A DNA stretch of 64,000 bases from Nesterenkonia alba DSM 19423 (GCF_000421745.1 NZ_ATXP01000005.1:124001-188000), one strand, 5' to 3'; shown: positions 52,979 through 62,338, counted from the stretch's first letter. Made by a program: numbers and translations. Notes: generated by a model from the letters alone, not told the origin.

Positions 52979-54247
52979 TTAGTTCAGGGCCTCTTCGATC
53001 TCCTGATGCATGCCCTCGGCGGCCTCAGCAGCACTGAGGTTGCCGAAGAGGAACTCTTCCTCATACCGGAAGACAATGTCCTGCACCGCACCGAAGCCCT
53101 CCGGCGGCAGCGGCGGCGGGTCGGCCACCACGTCCTCTAAGCCCTCGTTGTACTCCAGGATGGAGGTCTCGATCTCGTCGAGGTCGTCGCGGATCGCATC
53201 ACGGACTGACTCATTGCCCGGAATGCCGCGCTCGATTTCCTGCAGTTCCAAGGCCTGCTCATTGTTCACCATGAAGTCGATGAACAGTTCGGCCTCCTCC
53301 GGGTGGTCACTGCCGGCGTAGACCGAGTACATCATCGAGGCCTTGTAGTACATCTGGGCCTCGGCGGCGTTGCCGGTCTCCGAGGGCATCATCACCGGAG
53401 TCAGCTCCACGCCCTCATTGGCTGAGAGCGCAATGAGGTTGGTGTCCCACCAGCCATCAAGCGCTGCCTGTCCGGTGGCGATGTAGGTCTGCTCCAGGGT
53501 GGCACCCCGGTCCTCGGAGATCTCTGCCGTGGAGGGGAAGGAACCGGCCTCTTGCATCTGGCCGAGTAGCTCGAAGTAGCCCTCGGCTTGGGCTGGCTCC
53601 CATTCGAGGTTGCCCTCGGCGTCGACGTTATCCACCCCGTAGTGCTGGCGCAGCCAGATCTCGAAGCCGCCGTCGCCAAAGGGTTGGGCCATCCCGTAGC
53701 CGTCAGTGTTCTCTGAGATCTCCGCGGTGATCTCCACGTAGTCGTCCCAGGTCCAGGTGGTGTCGTCGGGAATCTCCACCCCGGCTTCTTCGAAGAACTC
53801 CTCGTTCATGGCCAGCACAGAGGCCGTGGAGCCCACCGGCATACCGTAGAGCTCGCCGTCGTGTTCCCCGCTGGCCAGAAGCTCCTCCGGGAACTCGCTG
53901 GTGTCAACGGTTTCGATGGGGTTCAGTACACCGTTTTGTACGTACTCACCCAAGTACATCTGGTCCATCTGCACCACATCGGGCAGATCCTGGGCCGCGG
54001 CCTGGGTGGCCAGCTGGTCCCAGTAGCCATCCCACTCCCCATACTGGGGCTCAATCGTGATGCCGGGGTTCTCTTCTTCGAAGAGTTCGATCATCTCTTC
54101 GGTGTAAGCGTGACGGGTATCCCCGCCCCACCAGGTAAAGGTCAGGGTGACCTCGTCGTCGTCTCCGTTGCCACCGTTTCCGCAGGCCGTCAAGGCTAGA
54201 GCTAAAGCCCCAGTGGTCGCTGTCAATTGTGCTGTTCTTCTGCGCAT
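52979..54247 (-). CDS. Family-1 sugar-binding lipoprotein (orphan, group A)
   Basis: 422 residues. The lipobox is ALALTAC and the fold is LTFTWWGGDTRHAYTEEMIE, then YGEWDGYWDQLATQAAAQDL. It is a close paralogue of 37151 and 49659. The ATG at 54247, behind GGAAGGG, gives a normal signal peptide and is preferred to an upstream ATG at 54289. Only the R-M pair separates it from 49659, so the two may have been neighbouring duplicates. A CRP-type dyad lies 56 bp upstream. Confidence 0.92.
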   Translation of the reverse strand: MRRRTAQLTATTGALALALTACGNGGNGDDDEVTLTFTWWGGDTRHAYTEEMIELFEEENPGITIEPQYGEWDGYWDQLATQAAAQDLPDVVQMDQMYLGEYVQNGVLNPIETVDTSEFPEELLASGEHDGELYGMPVGSTASVLAMNEEFFEEAGVEIPDDTTWTWDDYVEITAEISENTDGYGMAQPFGDGGFEIWLRQHYGVDNVDAEGNLEWEPAQAEGYFELLGQMQEAGSFPSTAEISEDRGATLEQTYIATGQAALDGWWDTNLIALSANEGVELTPVMMPSETGNAAEAQMYYKASMMYSVYAGSDHPEEAELFIDFMVNNEQALELQEIERGIPGNESVRDAIRDDLDEIETSILEYNEGLEDVVADPPPLPPEGFGAVQDIVFRYEEEFLFGNLSAAEAAEGMHQEIEEALN

Positions 54248-54302
54248 CTTCTGTACCCTTCCTCGGCGAAGAGGATTTTGCCTTGCCATGAGACATATTA
54301 CG

Positions 54303-54318
54303 GGTGATCCGGCTCACA
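54303..54318. promoter_or_regulatory. CRP/GlxR-type site upstream of SBP 52979
   Basis: GGTGATCCGGCTCACA, with arms GGTGA/TCACA. It lies in the 348-bp divergent region 54248-54595, which holds no gene that I can see. Confidence 0.58.
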
Positions 54319-54509
54319 CATGAAATCAGGTACGCCTCAGCCCCTGGTCAGCAAGGGTTCAGGTGATGTTCAGTGGGATGGCAAGAGGTGGTCACCGGCC
54401 CCGCGCGTGAGTCTTTGAGTGTTTCGCAATATACCCAGAGTGCACCGCCTGCATGGTCAATTTTTCTTGAGTGCGAGCTCGTTGCGCCGGTACAGTCACT
54501 CCACAACTT

Positions 54510-54525
54510 AGTGATTCAGATCACA
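54510..54525. promoter_or_regulatory. CRP/GlxR-type site upstream of SBP 54596
   Basis: AGTGATTCAGATCACA, 70 bp upstream of the start, with arms AGTGA/TCACA. Each divergent binding-protein gene therefore has its own site. Confidence 0.6.
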
Positions 54526-54595
54526 TACATAACGAAAATGGGTGAGGCGAACGACGTCGCCCATAAATTCAATGGTGAAAAGAGTGGAGAAGAGT

Positions 54596-55876
54596 ATGCA
54601 ACGCAGAAGGTTCTTTCCGCAGGCACTGGCCGCCGGCGTCGTCGGAGGACTGGCCATCACAGCCTGCGGAGGAGGCGGGGACGGGTCTGATGACGACCAG
54701 GTCGCCCTCCGCTACGAATGGTGGGGCTCGGACACCCGATACCAGCTCACCGAAGAACTCGTTGAACTCTTCGAAGAAGAACACCCCAACATCACCATCG
54801 ACCACGGGTACACCGAATTCGACGACTATTGGGACCAGCTGGCTGTGCGCACCGCAGGCGGTGACGCCCCCGACGTGATGATGCAGGAAGAGCGGTTTCT
54901 GCGCGAATACGCCGAACGCGACACCCTGGCCGATCTCAACGACTACGACATCGACACCTCCCAGATTGAAGACTCGCTATTGGAATCCGGGGAATTCAAC
55001 GACGGACTCTGGGGCATCCCCACCGGGGCGAATATTTACTCGATCATGGTGGACCCGCAGATTTTCGACGACGCCGGGGTGGAAATCCCCGATGATCGCA
55101 CCTGGACCTGGGAGGACTACCGGGAGACGATGCTCGCCGTGGCCGAAAACACCCCCGACGGTGTCTACGGCACCGGAGAATTCGGGTTCATCGAAGGCCC
55201 GCTGAATGTCTGGCTCCGTCAGAACGGACAGAATATGTGGACCGAGGATGGCGAGATTGGCTTCGATGAGGAGCTGCTTGCCGAGCTGTGGGAGCACCAC
55301 CTGGAACTCATCGAAACGGGTGCGGCCCCACCGGCGGGAGTAGCCAATGAGCGCATGGGCCCCGAAGAATCATTACTGGCCACAAATGAGGCGGCCATCG
55401 ACACGTTCTGGAGTAACCAGTTGCACACGCTGTCCAATGCCTCTGGACGTGACATCGAACTGCTGCGCTTCCCCGGTGAGCAGGAGTTCGAACGCACCGG
55501 TATCTATCTCAAGCCCGCTATGGCCATCTCCATGTCAGCCGAGACTGACCATCCAGAAGAAGCGGCGATCTTCATCGACTGGATGCTCAACAGTCCCGAA
55601 GCCGGGGAGATTATCCTCAGTGACCGCGGACTCGCGGCCAACACTGAAGTCCGTGACCACGTCGAAGAGCACTTCGACGAAGCCGACCAGATCACCGCCG
55701 AGTTCCTCGACGAGGTCGAAGACGAGATCCTCGACGCCCCGCCCACCCCACCCATCGGCGCCGGCGCTGTCACCGATCTGCTCGAACGGCTCAACGATGA
55801 GGTGCTCTTCGGTCGGATGACCCCGCAGGAGGCCGCAGCCCAATTCATGGATGAGGTCGAAGAGATCATCGGCTGA
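54596..55876 (+). CDS. Family-1 sugar-binding lipoprotein (orphan, group B)
   Basis: 426 residues. The signal (MQRRRFFPQALAAGVVGG) has a twin-arginine-like start and the lipobox AITAC. The fold is LRYEWWGSDTRYQLTEELVE, then GYTEFDDYWDQLAVRTAGGD. It is paralogous to 39416 and 61055. The ATG at 54596, behind GTGGAG, is preferred to upstream codons. No permease adjoins it; it is followed by the helicase leader. Confidence 0.9.
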   Translation: MQRRRFFPQALAAGVVGGLAITACGGGGDGSDDDQVALRYEWWGSDTRYQLTEELVELFEEEHPNITIDHGYTEFDDYWDQLAVRTAGGDAPDVMMQEERFLREYAERDTLADLNDYDIDTSQIEDSLLESGEFNDGLWGIPTGANIYSIMVDPQIFDDAGVEIPDDRTWTWEDYRETMLAVAENTPDGVYGTGEFGFIEGPLNVWLRQNGQNMWTEDGEIGFDEELLAELWEHHLELIETGAAPPAGVANERMGPEESLLATNEAAIDTFWSNQLHTLSNASGRDIELLRFPGEQEFERTGIYLKPAMAISMSAETDHPEEAAIFIDWMLNSPEAGEIILSDRGLAANTEVRDHVEEHFDEADQITAEFLDEVEDEILDAPPTPPIGAGAVTDLLERLNDEVLFGRMTPQEAAAQFMDEVEEIIG

Positions 55877-56066
55877 GTTCTCTGCGCTGTGGTCCGGTGC
55901 GGTAGAGTGAGGGCTTCGGTCTGATGAAGACCGTTGCGTCGTAGGAAGGTTTTCAGCAATTCTCGCGGCGATTCGAGTGCACTATCCGGTGCAATCGCCC
56001 CTGCCACTCCCTGGCGCAGAATTCTGCTGCTCCTTGCTGTCTGGCGCATTTCGAAAGGTAAGTCCC
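55877..56066 (+). promoter_or_regulatory. Structured 5' leader of the DEAD-box helicase gene
   Basis: 190 bp without a gene. It includes the hairpin CGGTCT-GATGA-AGACCG (55917-55933), a possible -10 (TAGAGT near 55903) and repeated GCGGCGATTCGAG/GCACT elements. Long structured leaders are known for cold-inducible RNA helicase genes. No ATG, GTG or TTG lies at the expected start; AAAGG is followed by ATC. Confidence 0.4.
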
Positions 56067-57392
56067 ATCTCTGATACCCCCAGCACTTTTGTTGACCTCG
56101 GCGTGCCCGCTCCCCTGGTGCGGTCCCTTGCAGCCGAGGGCAAGTTCACCGCTTTCCCCATCCAACAGCAGACCCTGCCGGATACTCTGCAGGGACGGGA
56201 CGTACTAGGTCGGGGCAAGACCGGCTCCGGTAAGACCCTGGCTTTCTCCCTGCCGCTGATCGCACGCCTGGCCGAGACCCCAACCGGCTCGGCCCCCCGC
56301 CGACCGCGCGGTCTGGTGCTGGCCCCCACCCGGGAACTCGCCACGCAGATCAACACCGTGCTTGCCCCTTTGGCGGACACTGTGGGACTGAGCACCACCA
56401 CTGTCTTCGGTGGGGTCAGTCAGAAGCGGCAGGTGGCTGCTCTTCGCCAAGGCGTGGACATTGTGGTGGCCTGCCCCGGCCGACTCGAGGATCTGCTCCG
56501 CCAGGGTGAACTGACCCTGGACCGGGTGCAGATCACTGTGCTGGACGAGGCTGACCATATGGCGGACTTGGGCTTCCTGCCCGGTGTCACCCGAATCCTG
56601 GCTGATACCCCCTCGGAGGGTCAGCGCATGTTCTTCTCCGCGACCCTGGACAACGGGGTAGACAAGCTGGTCACACGGTTCCTGCACAACCAACTGCTGC
56701 ACTCGGTGGATGAGCCCACCTCACATGTCTCGGCGATGACCCACCACATTTTTGAGGTCTCCGCCGAGCAGAAGAAACCCTTGGTGAAAGCGCTGGCCTC
56801 CGGAACCGGTAAGCGCATCCTGTTCACCCGCACCAAACACCAGGCCAAGAAGCTGGCCAAGCAGCTGACGTCCGCCGGCACCCCGGCCGTGGATCTGCAC
56901 GGGAACCTCTCGCAGAACGCGCGGGATAGAAACCTGGCCAGATTCAGTGGTGAGGATGTCCGAGTGTTGGTGGCTACCGATGTGGCAGCCCGCGGTGTGC
57001 ATGTCGACAACGTGGAGTTGGTGGTCCATGTGGACCCCCCGGCTGAGCACAAGGCCTACCTGCACCGTTCGGGCCGCACTGCCCGGGCCGGATCCAGCGG
57101 TGATGTGGTGACCGTGATGCTGCCTGAGCAGCGCCGCGACACCCAGACCCTGCTGCGCAAGGCGGCCATCAAGGCGCAGCCCTTGGCGGTGACCAGCGAT
57201 TCCACTGAGGTGACTGACCTGGTGGGTGAACCGGCTCCCTACGTGCAACCGGCAGCGCCGGCTCAGCCGTCATCCCACTCCGGGGGACGCCCCTCTGGCC
57301 GTTCGGGTGCTCGGGGTGCCGGGCGCCATGGTTCCCCTCGCCGCAGTGGTGGTGGGCGTCGTCGGACCGGTCAACGCCACCCGGCTCGCTGA
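56067..57392 (+). CDS. DEAD-box RNA helicase
   Basis: About 441 residues. All core motifs are visible: the Q motif FTAFPIQQQTL, Walker A GRGKTGSGKT, PTRELA, the DEAD box LDEADHMADLGF, SAT, and HRSGRTARAG. The C-terminus is a Gly/Arg/Ser-rich RNA-binding tail. It remodels RNA structure in the cytoplasm, for example during cold or ribosome assembly. The start is uncertain. Homology begins at ISDTPSTFVDLGVP, where AAAGG sits 8 bp before ATC (56067), a rare start codon; the frame remains open to a GTG at 55977 but with no ribosome-binding site. It sits inside the sugar island. Confidence 0.9.
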   Translation: MSDTPSTFVDLGVPAPLVRSLAAEGKFTAFPIQQQTLPDTLQGRDVLGRGKTGSGKTLAFSLPLIARLAETPTGSAPRRPRGLVLAPTRELATQINTVLAPLADTVGLSTTTVFGGVSQKRQVAALRQGVDIVVACPGRLEDLLRQGELTLDRVQITVLDEADHMADLGFLPGVTRILADTPSEGQRMFFSATLDNGVDKLVTRFLHNQLLHSVDEPTSHVSAMTHHIFEVSAEQKKPLVKALASGTGKRILFTRTKHQAKKLAKQLTSAGTPAVDLHGNLSQNARDRNLARFSGEDVRVLVATDVAARGVHVDNVELVVHVDPPAEHKAYLHRSGRTARAGSSGDVVTVMLPEQRRDTQTLLRKAAIKAQPLAVTSDSTEVTDLVGEPAPYVQPAAPAQPSSHSGGRPSGRSGARGAGRHGSPRRSGGGRRRTGQRHPAR

Positions 57393-57413
57393 ACCTGCCT
57401 GCCTGAGCGGCAC

Positions 57414-58565
57414 TTACCGGCGCAGAACGGCGGGACGACGCCGCCCCGCCACCTCCACTGTGGGCCACCGCTCATCGACGGAGAGCACATCGATCCACCG
57501 GCTGCCGGGTTCGCTGCCCTCGCGCAACACCACGGTGTCCTCCACCTTGGCGGCGACGCCGAGCTCCTCGCTGTACCCGGTGGGATTCCACGCGAATGAC
57601 TGGTTCGGGTGGATGAGGTCGGGCACTCCGGGCGAAACCCGAGGGTCACGTCCCTGATAACCGGCTGCCCCACCCTGGTGGTGCTTGGTCCACTCATCGG
57701 TGGTGAACCCACGGTTCGGGTAGGACTCCTTCAGGGTCTCCAAGACCGTCTCCAGCCGGCGACCCGGCACCAGGGCGGCAAAAGCATCGGCCTCCACCAG
57801 ACCGATCGCGGTGTCCAGTTCCTCTTCCCCCGGCAGTGGGTCACCGAAGCCCACCCACCGGGTGACATTAGCGATGAGACCCTGCCGGCGCGCACACACC
57901 ACGGCCATCGCACGGCGGCCCAGCGGCGCATCTGTGGGCAGGGGGTGCCGGTGTGCCGCCCGGGACTCCCCGTTGGCCAGCATCACCACCGGGTCAGCAC
58001 CGGCGGCGATGATCCGCGGCGCGAGGCCGGCTACCAGTTCACGTTCGGTGGTCTCCGGGGTGACCTCAGAGAGCACATCGGTCAACGCGGTCGCCGCATC
58101 GGTGCACAGCGCGCGGTACCGCTCAATCTCTACCTCGAGCAGACTGGCCCGCGCGGTGCGCAGCGGCAGAGCGGCCGCGGATTCGTCAGTGAGTTTCCAC
58201 CCGGCGCTCTGCGGTAGCCAGGAGCCGACGTCGTCGACGTCGTCATACCAGTCGAGTTCATGGACCCCCAGCTTCACCGCCGAGGAGTCCAACAGCCCGG
58301 TGAGCTCCTCGGTGCGGATGCGCTCAGCCTCATTGGAGAACACCCCCACCTCCACTCCGTCACGGTGGGCCACCGCCCGCAGGATCGGCGGACCCGCCAG
58401 GGAGATATGCACCCGAGCCCCGGCCAACAACCAGGCCAGCGCCCCCGCAGAGGAGAGCACGACGGCGTCGGCTCCGGTCTCATCAAGGACCGTCAGCAGG
58501 CGTGCGTGTTTGGCGTGTAGTTCCTCAGCCGGTGATCCGGCCGCACCGGTGGTGTCAGTGGTCAT
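57414..58565 (-). CDS. M24-family peptidase-like protein with degenerate metal site
   Basis: 383 residues. The N-terminal creatinase-type domain (about 1-150) is followed by the pita-bread fold (EVEIERYRALCTDAATALTD, then HHQGGAAGYQGRDP). In Xaa-Pro peptidases two metal-binding Asp sit in the D-G-G-x10-D strand; the matching segment here is VVCARRQGLIANVTRWVGFG, with neither aspartate. Hydrolysis of Xaa-Pro bonds is therefore doubtful. The ATG follows GGAGAGC. It lies 30 bp downstream of the Gfo/Idh-PmoA fusion, on the same strand, so they are probably co-transcribed. Confidence 0.82.
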   Translation of the reverse strand: MTTDTTGAAGSPAEELHAKHARLLTVLDETGADAVVLSSAGALAWLLAGARVHISLAGPPILRAVAHRDGVEVGVFSNEAERIRTEELTGLLDSSAVKLGVHELDWYDDVDDVGSWLPQSAGWKLTDESAAALPLRTARASLLEVEIERYRALCTDAATALTDVLSEVTPETTERELVAGLAPRIIAAGADPVVMLANGESRAAHRHPLPTDAPLGRRAMAVVCARRQGLIANVTRWVGFGDPLPGEEELDTAIGLVEADAFAALVPGRRLETVLETLKESYPNRGFTTDEWTKHHQGGAAGYQGRDPRVSPGVPDLIHPNQSFAWNPTGYSEELGVAAKVEDTVVLREGSEPGSRWIDVLSVDERWPTVEVAGRRRPAVLRR

Positions 58566-58595
58566 GAGCTCTCCTGATCGGGTTGTGCGCTGCGG

Positions 58596-60785
58596 CTATC
58601 TCACGGTGCCGCGGCGGGGATTGTCCAATATCGGCCGGGTATCCGTCTGCCGGGCCGCCTGGGCCCAGGCGGTGATCTGCTCAGCGCTCATCCGCCCGTC
58701 GGCCACCAGGACACGGACGCTGCGTTGCACTGTCTCGCCAGGCTGGGTCACCACGGCGGTGTCCCAGGCCAGGGACATCCCAATCCCGGGGTAGCCGGAA
58801 TAACGGACAAACCACGGGTCTGGGTTGCCGGAGGCCGCATCGGTCCCGGCGGCCAGTTCATCGGTGGTGCGGCGGGCGGTGCCGAGTCCCAACCCGTCAC
58901 CGCGCAGGAACAGCAGCGTGGCTGGTCCGCCGGCTCCGTGACGGCTGGGCAGTGGGGTGAACTCGCCACTGATGGCCAGCCAGTCGGTGAGGCTGCCATG
59001 GACTGCCTCTTCCCCTTCAGCATCAGCGGTGAGGATCAGCGCGTCTTCTACTGCCGGTAACCGCCAGAAGAACCCGCCGTATCCGCCGCGGACACGCCCA
59101 TTGGACCCGGGGCTGCCTAGTGAGACCGGCTCGTCCCGGGCCGGGGTGAGCGCGAAGGAGAAATCCAACGCCCAGGCCTGCTGTGGGGTGGCTCGATCAC
59201 CGCTGGTGTCGGAGGGTGAGGTGGCCACAGTGCGTTCTTCCCGCAGGATCGGCTGGCCGGTGGCATCGATCCACTCCAGCTGTTGCACCAGGGTCTCGCC
59301 CGCCTCAGTGGGTTCGAGGTTCTCGGTGACGGTGGTGATCCGCCCGTGATCGGCCCGCCAGATATAGCGTCCGGCGTCGCGCGTATAGGTGCGCCCGCCC
59401 CAGAAGTTGTTGCCGTTGACGTCCTGCAGGGCTACACCGACTCCCAGGTGCCAGGTGTGGTCCAGCGGCTGCTGGTCGGAGACGATCACACCACCCAGGG
59501 TCCGGACCTCGTCGAGGAAGGGACGGGGGGAATCCGTGGGGGAGATGTCCTCGCCGGTGCGCAGCGCCGCCACCACGCGGCGGGCGCTGTCTGTGCTGAC
59601 CGCCAACTCACCGGAGGTGGCAGGCTCCTTGGCCCACGGTGCACCCAGGGAGGAGTACGACGACGGCGCCCGCACCGCCCGAGCGATAAAGGTTTCGATA
59701 TGCGGGATGATCGGGTGACGCTGGTCCCCCTCATCGGCATACAGCAGGTGCTGCTCCTCGATCTGCTGAGGGTCCTCCCCGGTGCGTACCGCCTCCAGAA
59801 CCCGCATATAGGCTCCGTGGTCGGCCAACGGGGAGAGCAACTGTTCGGCAGCCCCGGTGCGGACCTCGATGAGGTTTTCCAGCAGGTTGGTGCGCCCGAA
59901 GTGCAGGACTTCTGGTTCGCTCTGGGCCGGGTTATCCCGGGGTGTTTCCCGATTCGGTCGGATGTGCAGCTCATCGCGGGTGTAATAGAGGATTGCTTCC
60001 CCTTCGGTCCCGGCGATCGTGATCCACGGGTCTTGCTCTTCGGGAGCACAGAGGGTCAAGGCGGCGGTGACCGGAATCCCAGCGGTGGTGCGCAGCTGCA
60101 CCACCGAGGTGTCATCGGCCTCGATCCGGTGTGCGTGGTAGAGCTCGCAGCTGAGCTCGGCGACGTCGTCGAGCTCTTTGGCGCCGGCGATGTGCAGGGC
60201 GGTCTTCACCGCGTGGGCCAAGGGATTGGTGACCACCCCGTCGACCACCTGAACCCCGTTGAGTACGCGTTTACCGGCCCACGGAGCACGCTGATAGTAC
60301 GCCTCGCGGCGCAACCACAGCCCCGAGGCCGCCACTGCGCGCAACTGTCCGATCCGGCCTGAGGCCAGCAGCTTCTCGATAGCCGGTAAGGCGTGCGAGC
60401 CGATGGACTGGAAGCCCACCTGCACCCGGCGGCCGGAGCGCTCCGCTTCGGCCAGCAGGTCGGTGAACTGCTGCAGGGTCGCCGTTGGTGGTTTCTCTAC
60501 GAGGACGTCGGCGCCCATGGCCAGTGCCTGGGAGGCCAGTTCATAGTGGGTATTGATGGGGGTGGAGACGATGACGATGTCCGGGCGGTGCCCGGCCTCC
60601 CGCGCCTCGGCCAGTGTCTGGTAGACGGGGATGTCGCCGCGGACCTCCGGGCCCGGGTCGGAGAGGCTGACCCCGGCAATGAGTTCGGCCGCGCCGGTTT
60701 CAGCGAGCCGGTGCAGGTTGCGCAGGTGGTTACGGCCAAAGCCGTCGAGGCCGATCAGCAGCACGGTCTGTGTCTCAGCAGGCAT
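58596..60785 (-). CDS. Gfo/Idh/MocA oxidoreductase fused to a PmoA-like (DUF6807) domain
   Basis: 729 residues. The N-terminal half is a complete Gfo/Idh enzyme (VLLIGLDGFGRNHLRNLHRL, then DVLVEKPPTATLQQFTDLLA). The C-terminal half, from about residue 410, is a DUF6807/PmoA-type beta-sandwich (DQQPLDHTWHLGVGVALQDV, then GGYGGFFWRLP). These two domains are more often separate neighbouring genes. It probably acts on a sugar or sugar-derived acid in the cytoplasm. The ATG at 60785 follows AGGGGAG. It is divergent from SBP 61055 and shares a CRP-type site with it. Confidence 0.85.
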   Translation of the reverse strand: MPAETQTVLLIGLDGFGRNHLRNLHRLAETGAAELIAGVSLSDPGPEVRGDIPVYQTLAEAREAGHRPDIVIVSTPINTHYELASQALAMGADVLVEKPPTATLQQFTDLLAEAERSGRRVQVGFQSIGSHALPAIEKLLASGRIGQLRAVAASGLWLRREAYYQRAPWAGKRVLNGVQVVDGVVTNPLAHAVKTALHIAGAKELDDVAELSCELYHAHRIEADDTSVVQLRTTAGIPVTAALTLCAPEEQDPWITIAGTEGEAILYYTRDELHIRPNRETPRDNPAQSEPEVLHFGRTNLLENLIEVRTGAAEQLLSPLADHGAYMRVLEAVRTGEDPQQIEEQHLLYADEGDQRHPIIPHIETFIARAVRAPSSYSSLGAPWAKEPATSGELAVSTDSARRVVAALRTGEDISPTDSPRPFLDEVRTLGGVIVSDQQPLDHTWHLGVGVALQDVNGNNFWGGRTYTRDAGRYIWRADHGRITTVTENLEPTEAGETLVQQLEWIDATGQPILREERTVATSPSDTSGDRATPQQAWALDFSFALTPARDEPVSLGSPGSNGRVRGGYGGFFWRLPAVEDALILTADAEGEEAVHGSLTDWLAISGEFTPLPSRHGAGGPATLLFLRGDGLGLGTARRTTDELAAGTDAASGNPDPWFVRYSGYPGIGMSLAWDTAVVTQPGETVQRSVRVLVADGRMSAEQITAWAQAARQTDTRPILDNPRRGTVR

Positions 60786-60910
60786 ATCTCCCCTGGGGTT
60801 ATTCACGCGCCGGAAGGATGCGGCGCCGGTCACATCACAGTGTCACCTTATCGCCGTCGTCGCACCTCAGGCTTCAGGCGGTGGAAAACCCTTGCCCGGC
60901 TAAACTCTAG

Positions 60911-60926
60911 GGTGATATAAATCACA
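60911..60926. promoter_or_regulatory. CRP/GlxR-type site in the divergent region of 60785/61055
   Basis: GGTGATATAAATCACA has the central TA and arms GGTGA/TCACA. It lies in the 269-bp divergent region and could act on both genes. Confidence 0.65.
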
Positions 60927-61054
60927 TATCGGGTGCGGGCATGCCAGCGCGGACCCGGCAGCGGTCAGCGGACCGCACGCACCCACGTCGTCTTCACCGA
61001 GTTCTCACCACAGGCCGCCTCAAGGATGAAGGCGTGCCGGAAAGGCTCAGGGCC

Positions 61055-62338
61055 ATGGCCACACCTACGCGCCGACGCGCAGTCGAGTTCACCGCCGGAA
61101 TCATGACCGCAGGGCTACTGCTGACTGCCTGCGGCGGCAATGGGGGAGGAGGTGACGACGACGACGTCACCCTCCGCTTCGCGTGGTGGGGTTCTGATGC
61201 TCGGCACCAGAACACTCAAGAGATCATTGACGCCTTCGAGGAGGAGAACCCGCACATCACCATCGAGGCTGACTACGGCGAGTGGGACGGATACTGGGAC
61301 AGCCTGGCCACCCAAACCGCCGCCGACGACGCCCCCGACATCATCCAGATGGATGAGCTCTACCTCCGCGAGTACGCCGATCGTGGTTCCCTGCTGGACC
61401 TCTCCGATGTCGACGTCTCCCAGTTCGACGAGACTGTCGTCGACTCCGGGCGGACCGAAGGTGGGCTCTACGGCATCACCATCGGTATCAACGCCTTCAC
61501 CATGCTGGCCAACCCGGATCTCTTCGACGAAGCCGGCGTGGACTTACCCGATGACAGCACCTGGACCTGGGACGACTACGCCGAGATCGCCGCGGAGATC
61601 AGTGAGAATGTCGAGGGCGCCTGGGGCTCGGGGAACTTCGATGAGACCGGTGGCTTCCAGACCTGGACCCGCCAGCAGGGTGGGCACCTCTCCAACGCCG
61701 AGGGGGAACTCGGTTTCAGTGTCGAGGACGCTGAAAGCTACTTCCAGTTCATGCTTGACCTCATGGAAGATGGCGCCAGCCCGCCAGCCTCTGCCCAGAG
61801 TGAGGACCAGGCCGTCAGCCCCGATGAGTCGATGACCACTACCGGTGAGGTGGCCATGCGGCCCTGGTGGTCCAACCAGGCGGTGGCACTGACGGAGTCC
61901 TCCGGCGCCGAGCTCGAACTGCTGAGGTTCCCCAGCCCCACTGGCAACGCCGCCGACGCCGCACCCTGGTACAAATCCTCGATGTTCCTCTCCGGCTATG
62001 CCGGTACGGACCATCCCGATGAGGTCCAGGAGTTCATCGACTTCTTCGTCAACTCGGAAGAGGCCGCACTGATCGATATGGCCGAACGTGGTATCCCGCC
62101 GAACACCGAAATCCGCGAGCTCATCACCGAGGAGCTCGACGGCGCCGAACTACGGGTGGCCGAGTTCATCGAGGACCTCGAGCCCGACCTCGGCGAAGCC
62201 GAGCCGGTTCCAGCCATGGGCGGCTCCGCGTTCCCGGACATCCTCTACCGGTACCACGATGAAGTGCTCCACGGGCGGATGAGCCCCGCCGAGGCCGCCG
62301 AGGCGATGCACGCGGAGATGGAGTCCGAGATCCAGTAG
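61055..62338 (+). CDS. Family-1 sugar-binding lipoprotein (orphan, group B)
   Basis: 427 residues. The lipobox is LLLTAC and the fold is LRFAWWGSDARHQNTQEIID, then YGEWDGYWDSLATQTAADDA. Its ISEN and DGYWD stretches link it to group A, while LLDLSDVDVSQFDE links it to 39416, so it looks intermediate between the two groups. The ATG at 61055 lies 9 bp after AAAGG; the frame is open upstream to 60941. No permease adjoins it. Confidence 0.92.
   Translation: MATPTRRRAVEFTAGIMTAGLLLTACGGNGGGGDDDDVTLRFAWWGSDARHQNTQEIIDAFEEENPHITIEADYGEWDGYWDSLATQTAADDAPDIIQMDELYLREYADRGSLLDLSDVDVSQFDETVVDSGRTEGGLYGITIGINAFTMLANPDLFDEAGVDLPDDSTWTWDDYAEIAAEISENVEGAWGSGNFDETGGFQTWTRQQGGHLSNAEGELGFSVEDAESYFQFMLDLMEDGASPPASAQSEDQAVSPDESMTTTGEVAMRPWWSNQAVALTESSGAELELLRFPSPTGNAADAAPWYKSSMFLSGYAGTDHPDEVQEFIDFFVNSEEAALIDMAERGIPPNTEIRELITEELDGAELRVAEFIEDLEPDLGEAEPVPAMGGSAFPDILYRYHDEVLHGRMSPAEAAEAMHAEMESEIQ

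Noticed and set aside
59283-60362. Plus-strand open frame of 359 codons opposite the Gfo/Idh-PmoA fusion
   Set aside because: Antisense to a well-supported two-domain enzyme.
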